Shown here: positions 1-8,438 of the stretch, one piece after another
How the letters are laid out: every line of letters starts with the position of its first letter
How positions within the stretch are numbered: position 1 is the stretch's first letter
Assembly: GCA_018241425.1 (NCBI GenBank)
Contig: JAFEDU010000002.1
Span: forward strand, 496,001 to 560,000
From: Pseudomonadota bacterium
GTDB lineage: Bacteria > Pseudomonadota > Gammaproteobacteria > Steroidobacterales > Steroidobacteraceae
Direction of reading: 5' to 3'
Length of the DNA: 64,000 nucleotides
Notes under the pieces: model-generated
The model's database searches: none
Seen by the model: only the letters and a program-made list of their open reading frames with translations
What the model was told of the DNA's origin: nothing
Translations under genes and position numbers: made by a program

Positions 1-1
1 C

Positions 2-1063
2 GGCCTCGAGCACCACGAGTCGAGCGATGACCGGGTGGACGAGGGCTCGCTCGGGGACGTGCCGCAACGCGAGGGTGTCGCGGAACTGCTGGCGCACGAA
101 TACGTGCACAGCTGGAACGGCAAGTACCGGCGCCCGGCGGGACTGCTGAGCCCCGACTACCAGAAGCCGATGGACGGCTCGCTCCTGTGGGTCTACGAGG
201 GCATGACGCAGTTCTGGGGCAACGTGCTGCCGGTGCGCGCCGGGCTTACGCCCCCGGAGAGCTACCGCGACGACCTCGCCTCGGTGGCTGGGTACTTCGA
301 CATCCAGACCGGCAACCGCTGGCGGCCGCTCGCCGACACCGCGGTCGCCGCCCAGGTGCTCTACAACGCACCCACGACCTGGAGCCTGAGCCGCCGCTCG
401 GTGGACTTCTACGACGCCTCCCACTTCCTGTGGCTGAACGTGGACTCGGAACTGCGCACGCGCTCGGGCGGCAAGGTGTCGCTCGACGACTACGTGAAGC
501 GCTTCTATGCCGGCAGCGGCGGGGCGCCCGCGCTCAAGCCCTACGTCGAGGCGGACGTGTACGCGACGCTCGCGAGCCTCGTGCCGGCCGACTGGCACGC
601 GATCATCCACCGCCACCTGGACTCCCTCGGGCCCGAGACCCTGCTCGATGCCCTCAAGGGCGCCGGCTGGCAGCTCACGTACTCCGCCGACAAGAACCCC
701 TACCTCGAGGCGCAACAGAAGCGCCGCAAGAGCACGGTACGCCTGTGGTCGATCGGCTTGGCACTGGACAGCAAGAACACGGTGGTCGAGACCGTGGAGA
801 GCCGCGCCGCAGCCAAGGCGGGCATCGGGCCGGGCATGGAGATCCTGGCCGTCAACGGCCACCGCTTCTCCGGCGAGGTGCTGGATGCGGCGCTGGAGGC
901 CGCCAAGGCGGACAAGAAGCCGATCGATTTCCTCATCCAGGATGCGGATTACTACCGCACGATCAGCGTCACCTACACCGACGGGCCCCGCTGGCCGCAC
1001 CTCACCCGCATCGAGGGTAAGCCGGACCTCCTGGGCGAGGTGCTCAAGGCCCGCACGAACTGA
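2..1063 (+). CDS. M61 family metallopeptidase (glycyl aminopeptidase-like), 3' part
   Basis: The frame is open from the first bases of the window, so the 5' part lies upstream; a GTG at 35 is internal. Visible residues start with GLEHHESS, the conserved M61 stretch before the zinc site, followed by the HEYVHSWNGK motif (HExxH zinc ligands and catalytic Glu). The C-terminal ~90 residues form a PDZ-like domain (IGLALDSKN... then AAKAGIGPGMEILAVNG), as in M61 peptidases. These are zinc aminopeptidases with some preference for N-terminal glycine or alanine, often periplasmic. The missing N-terminus prevents judging a signal peptide. The next gene starts about 90 bases downstream on the same strand. 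Confidence 0.92.
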   Translation, partial: GLEHHESSDDRVDEGSLGDVPQREGVAELLAHEYVHSWNGKYRRPAGLLSPDYQKPMDGSLLWVYEGMTQFWGNVLPVRAGLTPPESYRDDLASVAGYFDIQTGNRWRPLADTAVAAQVLYNAPTTWSLSRRSVDFYDASHFLWLNVDSELRTRSGGKVSLDDYVKRFYAGSGGAPALKPYVEADVYATLASLVPADWHAIIHRHLDSLGPETLLDALKGAGWQLTYSADKNPYLEAQQKRRKSTVRLWSIGLALDSKNTVVETVESRAAAKAGIGPGMEILAVNGHRFSGEVLDAALEAAKADKKPIDFLIQDADYYRTISVTYTDGPRWPHLTRIEGKPDLLGEVLKARTN

Positions 1064-1155
1064 AGCTGTGCCGCGGCTGTTGGTCGCAGGGGGGCCGGAA
1101 TAATAGACTTCGGCACACCCGCGCGACCGGCAGCTGCCTTATCGGAAGAATCGCC

Positions 1156-1932
1156 ATGATGAAGTCCGTCCTGATTCCCGCGCTCCTGGCGCCGGCCGCC
1201 GCGCTGGCCGACGGCAGTGCCTTCGACGGCACCTGGAAGCTGCGGCTGGACTCGGTGAAGGTCACCGGCAAGGCCGACCAATGGCTGCTCCAGGGCGGCT
1301 CCTACAGCTGCCGGAGCTGCGACCCCGCGGTCGACCCGTTACCGGCCGACGGGGCCTTCCACAAGGTGAGCGGTCACGCTTACTACGATGAGTTCATGGT
1401 GCGCGTGGTCGATGACCACACGGTGGAGGTCTCGCAGAATCAGAACGGCAAGCTCGTCGGAACCGAAACCATGCGGGTGTCCGCCGACGGCACCGTGCTG
1501 ACGGTCAAGTTCACCAGTTATTCGGGGACACAGCCGGTGACCGGCACGTTCACCGAGAAGCGCATCGCGGCGGGGCCGGCCGGAGCCCACGCCATCTCCG
1601 GCTCCTGGCTGCAGGACCAGATCAGCGGCAACGACGCCCTGACGCACGTCCAGTACGCGATGACGCCCGCCGATTTCACCATGCGCGCCAATGGCCAGAG
1701 CTACACGGCCAAGTTCGACGGCCGAAAGTACCCGGTCGAGGGCGACCCGGGCCATACCGAGGTGGTGCTCAAGAAGATCAACGTACGCACCGTGCACGAG
1801 ACCGACTACCGGCAGGGGCGGGTCGTGGACGAGATCGACCTCATCGCAGCCGCCGACGGCAAGAGCCTGCTCATGACCGACCGGGACATGGCCCACGGCC
1901 AGACCACCAGCATGGTGTTCGACAAGCAGTAA
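1156..1932 (+). CDS. Secreted protein of unknown function, two similar beta-rich halves
   Basis: The 258-residue protein has a short signal peptide ending near ALADGSAFDG, so it is probably periplasmic. I do not recognise a named family. Two halves look alike in layout: each begins with a GTW or GSW motif (FDGTWKLRL near residue 23; ISGSWLQDQ near 148) and continues with short alternating strands, as in lipocalin-like or META-like beta-sandwiches. A CxxC pair (YSCRSCDP) lies near residue 53. ATG codons at 1156 and 1159 are both possible starts. It is probably transcribed alone or with the upstream M61 gene. Confidence 0.7.
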   Translation: MMKSVLIPALLAPAAALADGSAFDGTWKLRLDSVKVTGKADQWLLQGGSYSCRSCDPAVDPLPADGAFHKVSGHAYYDEFMVRVVDDHTVEVSQNQNGKLVGTETMRVSADGTVLTVKFTSYSGTQPVTGTFTEKRIAAGPAGAHAISGSWLQDQISGNDALTHVQYAMTPADFTMRANGQSYTAKFDGRKYPVEGDPGHTEVVLKKINVRTVHETDYRQGRVVDEIDLIAAADGKSLLMTDRDMAHGQTTSMVFDKQ

Positions 1933-1959
1933 CTCCCGGCCCGCCGGCTCAGGCCCTGG

Positions 1960-1991
1960 GGTAGGGTAATTCGCCCCCCGGCTGCCCTACC
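1960..1991. promoter_or_regulatory. Inverted repeat just before the LuxR/VOC fusion gene
   Basis: GGTAGGG at 1960-1966 is matched by its exact reverse complement CCCTACC at 1985-1991, with an 18-base spacer. The right arm ends 8 bases before the ATG at 2000. The arms could be an operator for the HTH-bearing protein encoded immediately downstream, or a stem-loop in its mRNA leader. No terminator-type T-run follows. Function is inferred from position only. Confidence 0.35.
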
Positions 1992-1999
1992 ATCGGGCC

Positions 2000-2635
2000 A
2001 TGGCCGAGCGAACGCGCCGCGGGCGACCCCCGCATGCAGACGTGCTGACGCCCGCGGAGTGGCGGGTAGTGCACGCCGTGCAGCACGGGATGTCCAACCG
2101 CGAGATCGCCCGCCGCCGCGGGGTGAGCCCCGATGCGGTCAAGTTCCACCTCGCCAATGCGCTCGCCAGGCTCGGACTTGCGGACCGCCAGGCCCTGAAG
2201 CACTGGTTCCGCGCCCCCGGACACAGTGCACTCGCCGATCCCCGGAGCACCGCCATGACCCAGGAACCCCTGACCGGAAGCCTCGCGCAGATCGCGCGCG
2301 GAGTGCGCAGCATCGAGGAGTCGCAGGCCTTCTACGGGGGCACCCTGGGGCTCAGGCACCTCTACACGTTCGGCACGCTCGCCTTCTTCGACCTCGGGGG
2401 CACGCGCCTGTACCTGCAGCAGCAGGACGAGGTGGCGGGCGAGTCGATCCTCTACCTGCGCGTCAGCGACATCGGGGCTGCGTATGCCGAGCTCGGCACG
2501 CGCGGGGTCGTCTTCCGCGCCGCGCCGCACATGATCCATCGCCATCCGGACGGGACCGAGGAGTGGCTCGCCCTCTTCAGCGACCCGGAGGGGCGGCCGC
2601 TGGCACTGCTGTCGCAGGTGCTGCCGGCCGCCTAG
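2000..2635 (+). CDS. Fusion of a LuxR-type HTH domain with a VOC (glyoxalase-like) domain
   Basis: The 211-residue protein has two parts. Residues 14-70 form a LuxR/GerE-type helix-turn-helix (LTPAEWRVVHAVQHGMSNRE, then ARRRGVSPDAVKFHLANALA). Residues 85-208 form a vicinal-oxygen-chelate domain (ARGVRSIEESQAFYGGTLGL; later DPEGRPLALLSQV). An internal ATG near 2254 (MTQEPLTG) could in principle start a free VOC protein, but the frame is continuous. The layout suggests a DNA-binding protein whose VOC half senses a small molecule, or an enzyme with an attached autoregulatory domain. No receiver domain is present. The metal-binding or catalytic status of the VOC part is uncertain. Confidence 0.82.
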   Translation: MAERTRRGRPPHADVLTPAEWRVVHAVQHGMSNREIARRRGVSPDAVKFHLANALARLGLADRQALKHWFRAPGHSALADPRSTAMTQEPLTGSLAQIARGVRSIEESQAFYGGTLGLRHLYTFGTLAFFDLGGTRLYLQQQDEVAGESILYLRVSDIGAAYAELGTRGVVFRAAPHMIHRHPDGTEEWLALFSDPEGRPLALLSQVLPAA

Positions 2636-2642
2636 GTCCTGG

Positions 2643-3707
2643 TCAGCTGCCCGGCGGGACCGCGGTGGGCGCCCTCGGTGCCTTGGGTGCTGGCGGGGAC
2701 TTCGCCTTGGGTTCCGGCAGCGGCTTCAGAAGCTGGGTGAGCGGGGCGAAGAGGGCGGCGTACTTGTACTCCGGGACCTCGAACTCCCAGCCCGCCGTGT
2801 GCTGTGCGAGCCGGCTCGCCTCCTCGGCTACCGCGGGCTGCGTGGCGCGCGGACTCAGGCTGATCAGTGCGCGGCTGCCGTCGCGTCGGCCGCTGACCTC
2901 GACCTCGAGGCCGTCGAAGGTGCGGAACACCGCGCGCGCGGCGGGAGTGGTGCCGGCCGTGGCGCGGGCGACGTCCTGGAGGGTGAGGCCACTCAGGGCT
3001 GCTGCGAGCGAGTCGGCCGCCCCGGGGCCTGACAGCTCGCGGCCCTTCGGCAGCGGCGCCACACCGAAGTGCGGGTCGTCCTTCTTCTGTCGCCCCGCGG
3101 TGTAGGCAGCCCCGTCCGTGGGGTGCTCCTCGATCTCGCGCACGCGCTCCACCGGCAGGTCGATGACCGCGGTCTCGAGCCACAGCTTCGGGTCCGCCTC
3201 GGGCATCAGGAGCGGCGCGGCAAGCAGGCTCTGTGGCGCGTTGGCGACGCGCACGTAGCCGGACTTCGCGCCGCTCGGCTTGCCGATGATGAGCGCCCAC
3301 GTCCGCGGCGGGGACACCACGGTGACCTCGGTGCCGTAGGCCTTCGGCGCACTCAGGTCCTCGACGCCGAGTGCCGGATAGTTTGCAGCCAGGCGCGTCT
3401 TCTCTTCCACCACGTTCAGCGCCCCGAGGTCGAGGAGGAGCTTGCGGATCTTGTTGACCTGCGCTGGCCAGCCGCGCTCGGCGACGCTCCACCGTCCCGA
3501 CGCATCGCGGTCCAGGGTGACGTGCGTGCCGTCGGCCTTGCGCAGGCGCGTCTCGGTCACGGCGTTGATGCCGCGCTCGAGCCCGGGCAGTACCAGGTCG
3601 CCGGACTGCGTGGCCCTATCAAGGTGCCGCAGCGTCGAGACCCAGATGGCAAGCCCGACGACGGCGGCGCCGGCGATGAGCAGTATCAGAACGCGGCGCG
3701 GGCTCAT
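2643..3707 (-). CDS. DUF4340 domain protein, last gene of a Gld-like ABC operon
   Basis: The protein has 354 residues with an N-terminal membrane segment (VLILLIAGAAVVGLAIWV, residues 6-23). The rest is a periplasmic region with two similar alpha/beta repeats typical of DUF4340 (for example GLERGINAVTETRLRKADG and VIDLPVERVREIEEH). The ATG at 3707 overlaps the stop of the upstream GldG-like gene by 4 bases (ATGA), so the two are translationally coupled; longer open sequence upstream lies inside that gene. DUF4340 proteins commonly accompany GldA/F/G-type ABC transporters, and their exact role is unknown. The C-terminus is rich in Pro, Lys and Ala. Confidence 0.85.
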   Translation of the reverse strand: MSPRRVLILLIAGAAVVGLAIWVSTLRHLDRATQSGDLVLPGLERGINAVTETRLRKADGTHVTLDRDASGRWSVAERGWPAQVNKIRKLLLDLGALNVVEEKTRLAANYPALGVEDLSAPKAYGTEVTVVSPPRTWALIIGKPSGAKSGYVRVANAPQSLLAAPLLMPEADPKLWLETAVIDLPVERVREIEEHPTDGAAYTAGRQKKDDPHFGVAPLPKGRELSGPGAADSLAAALSGLTLQDVARATAGTTPAARAVFRTFDGLEVEVSGRRDGSRALISLSPRATQPAVAEEASRLAQHTAGWEFEVPEYKYAALFAPLTQLLKPLPEPKAKSPPAPKAPRAPTAVPPGS

Positions 3708-5608
3708 GAGGGCTGTCCCTTCTGTGGCACGGCAGCGAGGCGCCGGCGGCGGCGCCACACTGCGATCAGGAGCGCAATGGCGGCGAAGGCCACCGGGATT
3801 ACCAGGATGTTGATGATCTTGAGCGTGTTGCCGAGGCTGCGGATGTTCTCATCGAGTCCGGCGCGCACGGCGCGCAGCTCCTTGCGGATGCGCAGCTTCT
3901 CCTGCTGGAAGTGCTGCAGCTCCTGCTCCTGCTCCGGGCTCAGCAGCAGCGCACCCGCGGGCTTGCCGCCGCCCTTGCTCTCGAGCGTCGTCAGCTTCTC
4001 CTCCGTGCTCTGCAGCTGCTGCTCGAGCTCCTGCTCCTTGGCGCGGAAGCGCTCGTTGGCCTGGCGGCGCAGGCGCTCCACCCGGTCGAAGGGACGCTGG
4101 AAGGTCGCCCGCCCGCGCACGCTGATCAGGTCGGCGCTGCCGGCGAGGTTGTCGAGTGCGTTCTGCACCAGATCGCCGTTGCTGGCGATCGCCTGCGTCA
4201 TGCGCTGCCCGAAGAAGCTCTCCACGTGCAGCCACAGGAAGTCCGAGAGCATGTCGGCGTCGGCGACCACGATGAGGTTGAGCGGACGCGTCGAGCTCTT
4301 CAGGTCCAGCTGCCCGGGCGCGAGCGTGACACCGGCCGGCGGCCCGTCCGGGAACGCCGTCGGCACGCTCCCGGTCACGCGCGCGGCGAGCGTATAGCGC
4401 TGGCCGCTCGGCTTGAACCCGTCGAGGAGCGAGCCGGGGTCGTTCAGCATCCGGAAGCGGTCCGCCGGCAGCAGCGCCGCGTCCGTGCTCGACTGCAGGA
4501 GCGGCTCGAAGCGCGTCTTGGCATCCTTCAGCGGCGCCAGTGCGCCGGCCATGGCGAGGTTCACGCGGCTCAGGCCCGAGGTCACGACGTCGTCGCCGGC
4601 GAAGCTGTCCTTGTCGAGGCCGAGGATGCCCGGGTGCACCACCGGGCCCTCGCCCTCGCGCATGGTCACCGAGAGGGCATGGCCGCGGTCGGCGACCACC
4701 ATCTTCGGGTCGAAGCTCACCCCCCAGGCCTTGAGCAGCCTATCGAAGTGCGTGGACTTGTCGGCGGTGAGGGCCGCGACCGGGTTCTGCGGGTCGGCGC
4801 CGGAGACATCGTTCTCGGCCAGCGGGTCGACGAACAGCAGGATGTGGCCGCCGCGCAGCGCGTACTGGTCGATGGCGAACTCGGTGGCCGGGGAGAGGTT
4901 CTTCGGATGCACGAGGACCAGCACGTTGGTATCCGGGTCGATGCGCGTGGCGTTTGCATCCAGCGGCTTCAGGTCAAAGAGCTGCCGCGCCTCGCCGTAC
5001 ACCACCCACGGGTCGCGCATCCCGCCGGTGCGCGGGTCGAAGGCGCCCTCCATGGGCAGCGTCGTCAGCCAGCTGACGACCGGCTTCTTCGGGTTGGCGA
5101 GCTGGTAGACGAGCTTCACCACGTCGTACTCGAGGAACGGCTCCTTGTTCGGGTCGAAGAACTCGATGGTGGCCTTGCCGTCGGTCGCGTTGGTGCCCGC
5201 AAGCCCCAGGTACAGCGTGCCGCCGTTGCCGGCCGGCACGCCGCGCACGCCCAGCTCGGCGGCCCGGTCCTCCTCCTCGGAGAAGGGCTGTGGGTCGATG
5301 ACGTGCAGCCGCAGCTTGCCGTTGGAGCGTGACACCAGTTCCTCGAGGAAGTCGCGCACGCGCGGGCCATAGACTTCCAGCTCCGGGGACTGCTGAATGG
5401 CCTTCTCGGAGTAGAAGAAGTAGAGGTTGATCGGCTCCTTGATGCTGCCGAGGATGCGGTCGGTGCCTGCCGCGGTGGTGTAGAGCCGGTTCTGCGTCAG
5501 GTCCAGCCGCCAGCCGCGCAGCGTGTGGTTGAAGAGGATGGTCAGGCCGACGAACAGCAGCGCCAGCGCCACCAAGAGTCCCGCCCCGAGTGTTATGCGT
5601 CGCGTCAT
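3704..5608 (-). CDS. GldG-like auxiliary protein of an ABC transporter
   Basis: The 634-residue protein has an N-terminal membrane segment (residues 8-28) followed by LRGWRLDLTQNRLYT, the hallmark opening of GldG/IftB-type ABC auxiliary proteins. A large periplasmic domain follows, then a coiled coil (about 515-590, Glu/Gln/Lys rich) and a second membrane segment (ILVIPVAFAAIALLIAVW) ending in a basic RRRRR tail. It starts 3 bases after the permease stop and overlaps the DUF4340 gene by 4 bases. In Bacteroidetes, GldAFG is tied to gliding. In proteobacteria the family is widespread and its substrate is unknown, so a gliding role should not be assumed here. Confidence 0.87.
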   Translation of the reverse strand: MTRRITLGAGLLVALALLFVGLTILFNHTLRGWRLDLTQNRLYTTAAGTDRILGSIKEPINLYFFYSEKAIQQSPELEVYGPRVRDFLEELVSRSNGKLRLHVIDPQPFSEEEDRAAELGVRGVPAGNGGTLYLGLAGTNATDGKATIEFFDPNKEPFLEYDVVKLVYQLANPKKPVVSWLTTLPMEGAFDPRTGGMRDPWVVYGEARQLFDLKPLDANATRIDPDTNVLVLVHPKNLSPATEFAIDQYALRGGHILLFVDPLAENDVSGADPQNPVAALTADKSTHFDRLLKAWGVSFDPKMVVADRGHALSVTMREGEGPVVHPGILGLDKDSFAGDDVVTSGLSRVNLAMAGALAPLKDAKTRFEPLLQSSTDAALLPADRFRMLNDPGSLLDGFKPSGQRYTLAARVTGSVPTAFPDGPPAGVTLAPGQLDLKSSTRPLNLIVVADADMLSDFLWLHVESFFGQRMTQAIASNGDLVQNALDNLAGSADLISVRGRATFQRPFDRVERLRRQANERFRAKEQELEQQLQSTEEKLTTLESKGGGKPAGALLLSPEQEQELQHFQQEKLRIRKELRAVRAGLDENIRSLGNTLKIINILVIPVAFAAIALLIAVWRRRRRLAAVPQKGQPS

Positions 5609-5611
5609 GTT

Positions 5612-6346
5612 TCAGTCCGCCTTGCGCAGTTCCAGCGTGATCGCGGTCGCGTACAGGAACAACCCGATCAGCATCGCGAAATAGAGCAGGTCGCGCAGGT
5701 CGATGACCCCCTTCTGGATCGACTGGAAGTGGGTGAGGAGGGACAGCGAGGCCACCGCATCGACCAGCGCGCCGGGCGCCCAGGAGCGGAACACGTCGAG
5801 CACCGGGGGGAAGCCGGCGAGCACGAGGGCGAAGCAGGCGACCACGCCAACGATGAAGGCCACCACCTGGTTGCGGGTGATGGCGGAGGTGCAAGAGCCG
5901 ATGGCGAGGAACCCGCCGGCGAGCAGGAGGCTGCCGAGGTACGCCGCCACGATCGCGCCGTTGTCGGGCTTGCCCAGGTAGTTGACCGTGATCCACAGCG
6001 GGAAGGTGAGCGCGAGTGCGATGCCGGTGAAGATCCATGCGGCCAGGAACTTGCCGAGCACCGCGTCCCACAAGGTCAGTGGCTGCGTCATGAGCAGCTC
6101 GATGCTGCCGCTCTTGCGCTCTTCGGCCCACAGCTTCATCGCCACCGCCGGAATCAGGAACAGGAACAAGAACGGCACGAAGCGGAAGAAGGCGCCGAGG
6201 TCGGCCTGGCCGGCTTCGTAGAAGCCGCCGAAGTAGAAGGTAAAGACGTTCGCCAGCACCAGGAAGATGAGGATGTAGATGTAGGCGAGCGGGGTGGCGA
6301 AATAACTCGCCAGCTCGCGGCGCATGATGATGCCCACGTTGCGCAT
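5612..6346 (-). CDS. ABC-2 type permease, GldF-like
   Basis: The 244-residue integral membrane protein has six predicted helices and begins with the cytoplasmic stretch MRRELASYFATPLAYIYILI, common in GldF/NosY-type ABC-2 permeases. Conserved features include the segment ERKSGSIELLMTQPLTLWDA after the second helix. It is the membrane channel partner of the ATPase encoded 18 bases upstream and of the GldG-like protein 3 bases downstream. The substrate is not evident. Confidence 0.9.
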   Translation of the reverse strand: MRNVGIIMRRELASYFATPLAYIYILIFLVLANVFTFYFGGFYEAGQADLGAFFRFVPFLFLFLIPAVAMKLWAEERKSGSIELLMTQPLTLWDAVLGKFLAAWIFTGIALALTFPLWITVNYLGKPDNGAIVAAYLGSLLLAGGFLAIGSCTSAITRNQVVAFIVGVVACFALVLAGFPPVLDVFRSWAPGALVDAVASLSLLTHFQSIQKGVIDLRDLLYFAMLIGLFLYATAITLELRKAD

Positions 6347-6364
6347 GTTAGGGGTTTCCGTCCT

Positions 6365-7288
6365 TCAGGCGGTGATGCTGCGGAACACCTCGTCGAGGCG
6401 CCCGGATTCCAGGTGCAGTTCCTTGAGCTTCAATCCCTGCCGGTCGGCAAGCTCGGAGATCGCCGGCAGGATCATGTGCCCGGCGCGCGGCAGCGCCGTC
6501 AGGCGCGCCTCGCGCTCGCTCACCTCCACGGAGGCGACTTCGCCGAGCGCGCCGAGCGCTGCGCGCGCCGCCTGCAGCTGGCCTGCGTCCACCAGCTGCA
6601 CCGAGACGGCGTTGTGGTAGCGCGAGCGGGCGGCCAGCGCGGCCGGGGTGTCGTCCGCGACGATGCGGCCACGTGCAATGATGATGGCGCGGGTGCACAC
6701 CGCCTCGACCTCCTCGAGGATGTGGGTCGAGATCACGATGATCTTGTCGCGGGCCATGTCCTCGATGAGCCGGCGCACTTCCTGTTTCTGGTTCGGGTCG
6801 AGCCCGTCGGTCGGCTCGTCCAGGATCAGCACCGGCGGGTCGTGGACGATCGCCTGTGCGAGCCCCACGCGGCGGCGGAAGCCCTTGGAGAGGGTGTCGA
6901 TGGTCTGCTCGAGCACCCCGTGCAGCTGCAGGTGGTCGATGACGTGCGCCAGGCGCGTGGCGCGCCGCTCGCCGGTGAGCCCGCGCAGGTCCGCGATGAA
7001 CCCGAGGAAGCCGCGCACGCTCATCTCCCCGTAGAGCGGCGCGCCCTCCGGGAGATAGCCGATCACGCCCTTGGCCTGAAGCGGCTGGCTCTCGACGTCG
7101 AAGCCGCCGACGCTCGCGCGCCCGGCGCTCGGGGCGATGAAGCCGGCCAGCATGCGCATGGTGGTGGTCTTGCCGGCGCCGTTGGGCCCGAGGAACCCCA
7201 GGACCTCGCCCGGTTTGACCTCGAAGCTCACGTCGTCGACGGCGGTGAAATCCGCGTAGCGCTTGGTCAGATGCTCGGTCTTGATCAT
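6365..7288 (-). CDS. ABC transporter ATP-binding protein, GldA-like
   Basis: The 307-residue ATPase shows Walker A (GPNGAGKTT), a Q-loop (GYLPEGAPLYG), a degenerate signature (LSKGFRRRVGLAQ), Walker B with switch Glu (VLILDEPTDGLDP) and the H-loop (ISTHILEE). The C-terminal ~90 residues form a regulatory extension. It is the first gene of the operon ATPase, permease, GldG-like, DUF4340. The 266-base region upstream is shared with a divergent small gene and probably holds the promoter, but I could not place convincing -35/-10 boxes. Confidence 0.93.
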   Translation of the reverse strand: MIKTEHLTKRYADFTAVDDVSFEVKPGEVLGFLGPNGAGKTTTMRMLAGFIAPSAGRASVGGFDVESQPLQAKGVIGYLPEGAPLYGEMSVRGFLGFIADLRGLTGERRATRLAHVIDHLQLHGVLEQTIDTLSKGFRRRVGLAQAIVHDPPVLILDEPTDGLDPNQKQEVRRLIEDMARDKIIVISTHILEEVEAVCTRAIIIARGRIVADDTPAALAARSRYHNAVSVQLVDAGQLQAARAALGALGEVASVEVSEREARLTALPRAGHMILPAISELADRQGLKLKELHLESGRLDEVFRSITA

Positions 7289-7554
7289 GGCTTGTCTAGA
7301 GAGATGCGCGTAAGGGAAAGTTCCCGCACGCTTTTTTGAAGCGCGCGATTGTGAACGGGAGGTGAGCCGGAATTCAACTTCGCCGAAATTTTCCCGTAAT
7401 ATCCGGGCGTTAAATTGCGAAGCTCAGGTGCTGCTCAAGGAGCGGCGCCTCCCGGCGTCATGCATCCGCCACGGCCCCGTCATGGCCGCGTAAATCCGCG
7501 CGCGGAAACTCGCGCCCCCGGGAGGTCCTTTCCGGACCGCCGGAGGTCGCACCG

Positions 7555-7833
7555 ATGCAGGTCCTGCAGTTTCCGGCCCGGGGGCGCAAGCCCCCCGGGG
7601 ATGACGAGTTGTCGGCTCACCACGAAGTCGAGCGCGGCGCACCCTTCTGCGCCAACCCCGACTGCGCGCTGCACGTGAGGCGGGTGGACGCCCGGGTGGA
7701 GGGCGGGGGCAACTGGGTGACGCTGTGCGACGGGCGGATCTTCGGCCGCGGCCGCTTCGGGGATCAGCTGCTGTGCGATGCCTGTGGCACCCAGCGCGGC
7801 CCGGTCAGGCTCGCCGCGGGCGCGGTGAACTGA
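7555..7833 (+). CDS. Small cysteine-containing protein, possible zinc ribbon
   Basis: The 92-residue protein has a C-x4-C pair (FCANPDCALHV, near residue 32) and a C-x2-C pair (LLCDACGTQR, near residue 76), which together could bind one zinc ion. No signal peptide or membrane segment is visible. A good ribosome-binding site (CCGGAGG) lies shortly upstream. Its 3' end overlaps the convergent rhomboid gene by 29 bases. I do not recognise a function; similar small proteins occur as conserved hypotheticals. Confidence 0.6.
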   Translation: MQVLQFPARGRKPPGDDELSAHHEVERGAPFCANPDCALHVRRVDARVEGGGNWVTLCDGRIFGRGRFGDQLLCDACGTQRGPVRLAAGAVN

Positions 7834-8419
7834 AGCGGCCACGCGCGCGCCAGTAGAGTATGCAGAGGATCCCGCCCAGCATCCCCCCGAGGTGCGCGAA
7901 GTGCGCGACCCCGGCCCAGCGCCCGGTCACGCCGAAGAACAGCTCGAGCACCGCGTAGGCGGTCACCACGAACCACGCCGGCATCGGCACCGGGATCGGC
8001 AGCACGATGAGCTTCTGCCGCGGGAAGTACCAGGCGAAGGCCAGCAGCACCCCGAACACGCCGCCCGAGGCACCCACCGTAAAGCCGCCCTCGGGGCTGA
8101 AGTGCGTCGCCACGAGCTGGGTGAGGCCGGCAGCGCCGGCACACACCAGGTAATAGAGGATGAAGCGCCGGCCGCCCCAGTAGGTCTCGAGCGTGCGCCC
8201 GAACATGAAGAGCGCGAACATGTTCAGCAGCACGTGCCAGAGCGTCGTCGGGTCGTGCAGGAAGGCGTAGCTCAGCAGCTGCCACGGCGCGAAGTAGGGC
8301 GATGCCAGGGGCCAGAGCGCAAAATGCTGGAGCAGGAAGGGGCCCCAAACCTGCTCGAGCAGGAACAGGGCGAAGTTGACGATGACGAGGGCACGCGTGA
8401 CCGGGGGCATGGCGAACAT
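7805..8419 (-). CDS. Rhomboid-family intramembrane serine protease
   Basis: The 204-residue protein has six predicted membrane helices. The catalytic serine is in GASGGVFG (S118) and the catalytic histidine in HFAHLGG (H176). The conserved HVLLNMFALFMFG motif (His62, Asn66) in helix 2 supplies the oxyanion site. Rhomboids cut substrate transmembrane segments in the cytoplasmic membrane. ATG codons at 8419 and 8410 are both plausible starts. No substrate is suggested by the neighbours. Confidence 0.93.
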   Translation of the reverse strand: MFAMPPVTRALVIVNFALFLLEQVWGPFLLQHFALWPLASPYFAPWQLLSYAFLHDPTTLWHVLLNMFALFMFGRTLETYWGGRRFILYYLVCAGAAGLTQLVATHFSPEGGFTVGASGGVFGVLLAFAWYFPRQKLIVLPIPVPMPAWFVVTAYAVLELFFGVTGRWAGVAHFAHLGGMLGGILCILYWRARGRFSSPRPRRA

Positions 8420-8438
8420 GGCGCCATCTTACCGGGCT

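Noticed and set aside
5525..7339. 604-codon open frame opposite the ABC permease and ATPase genes
   Set aside because: It is antisense to two well-supported genes and is Glu/Arg/His rich with no motif.
7289..7554. Possible leader RNA or second small gene between the ABC operon and the small cysteine protein
   Set aside because: Short GC-rich inverted repeats exist (for example GGTCC/GGACC near 7527), but no consistent structure, gene or family feature was found.
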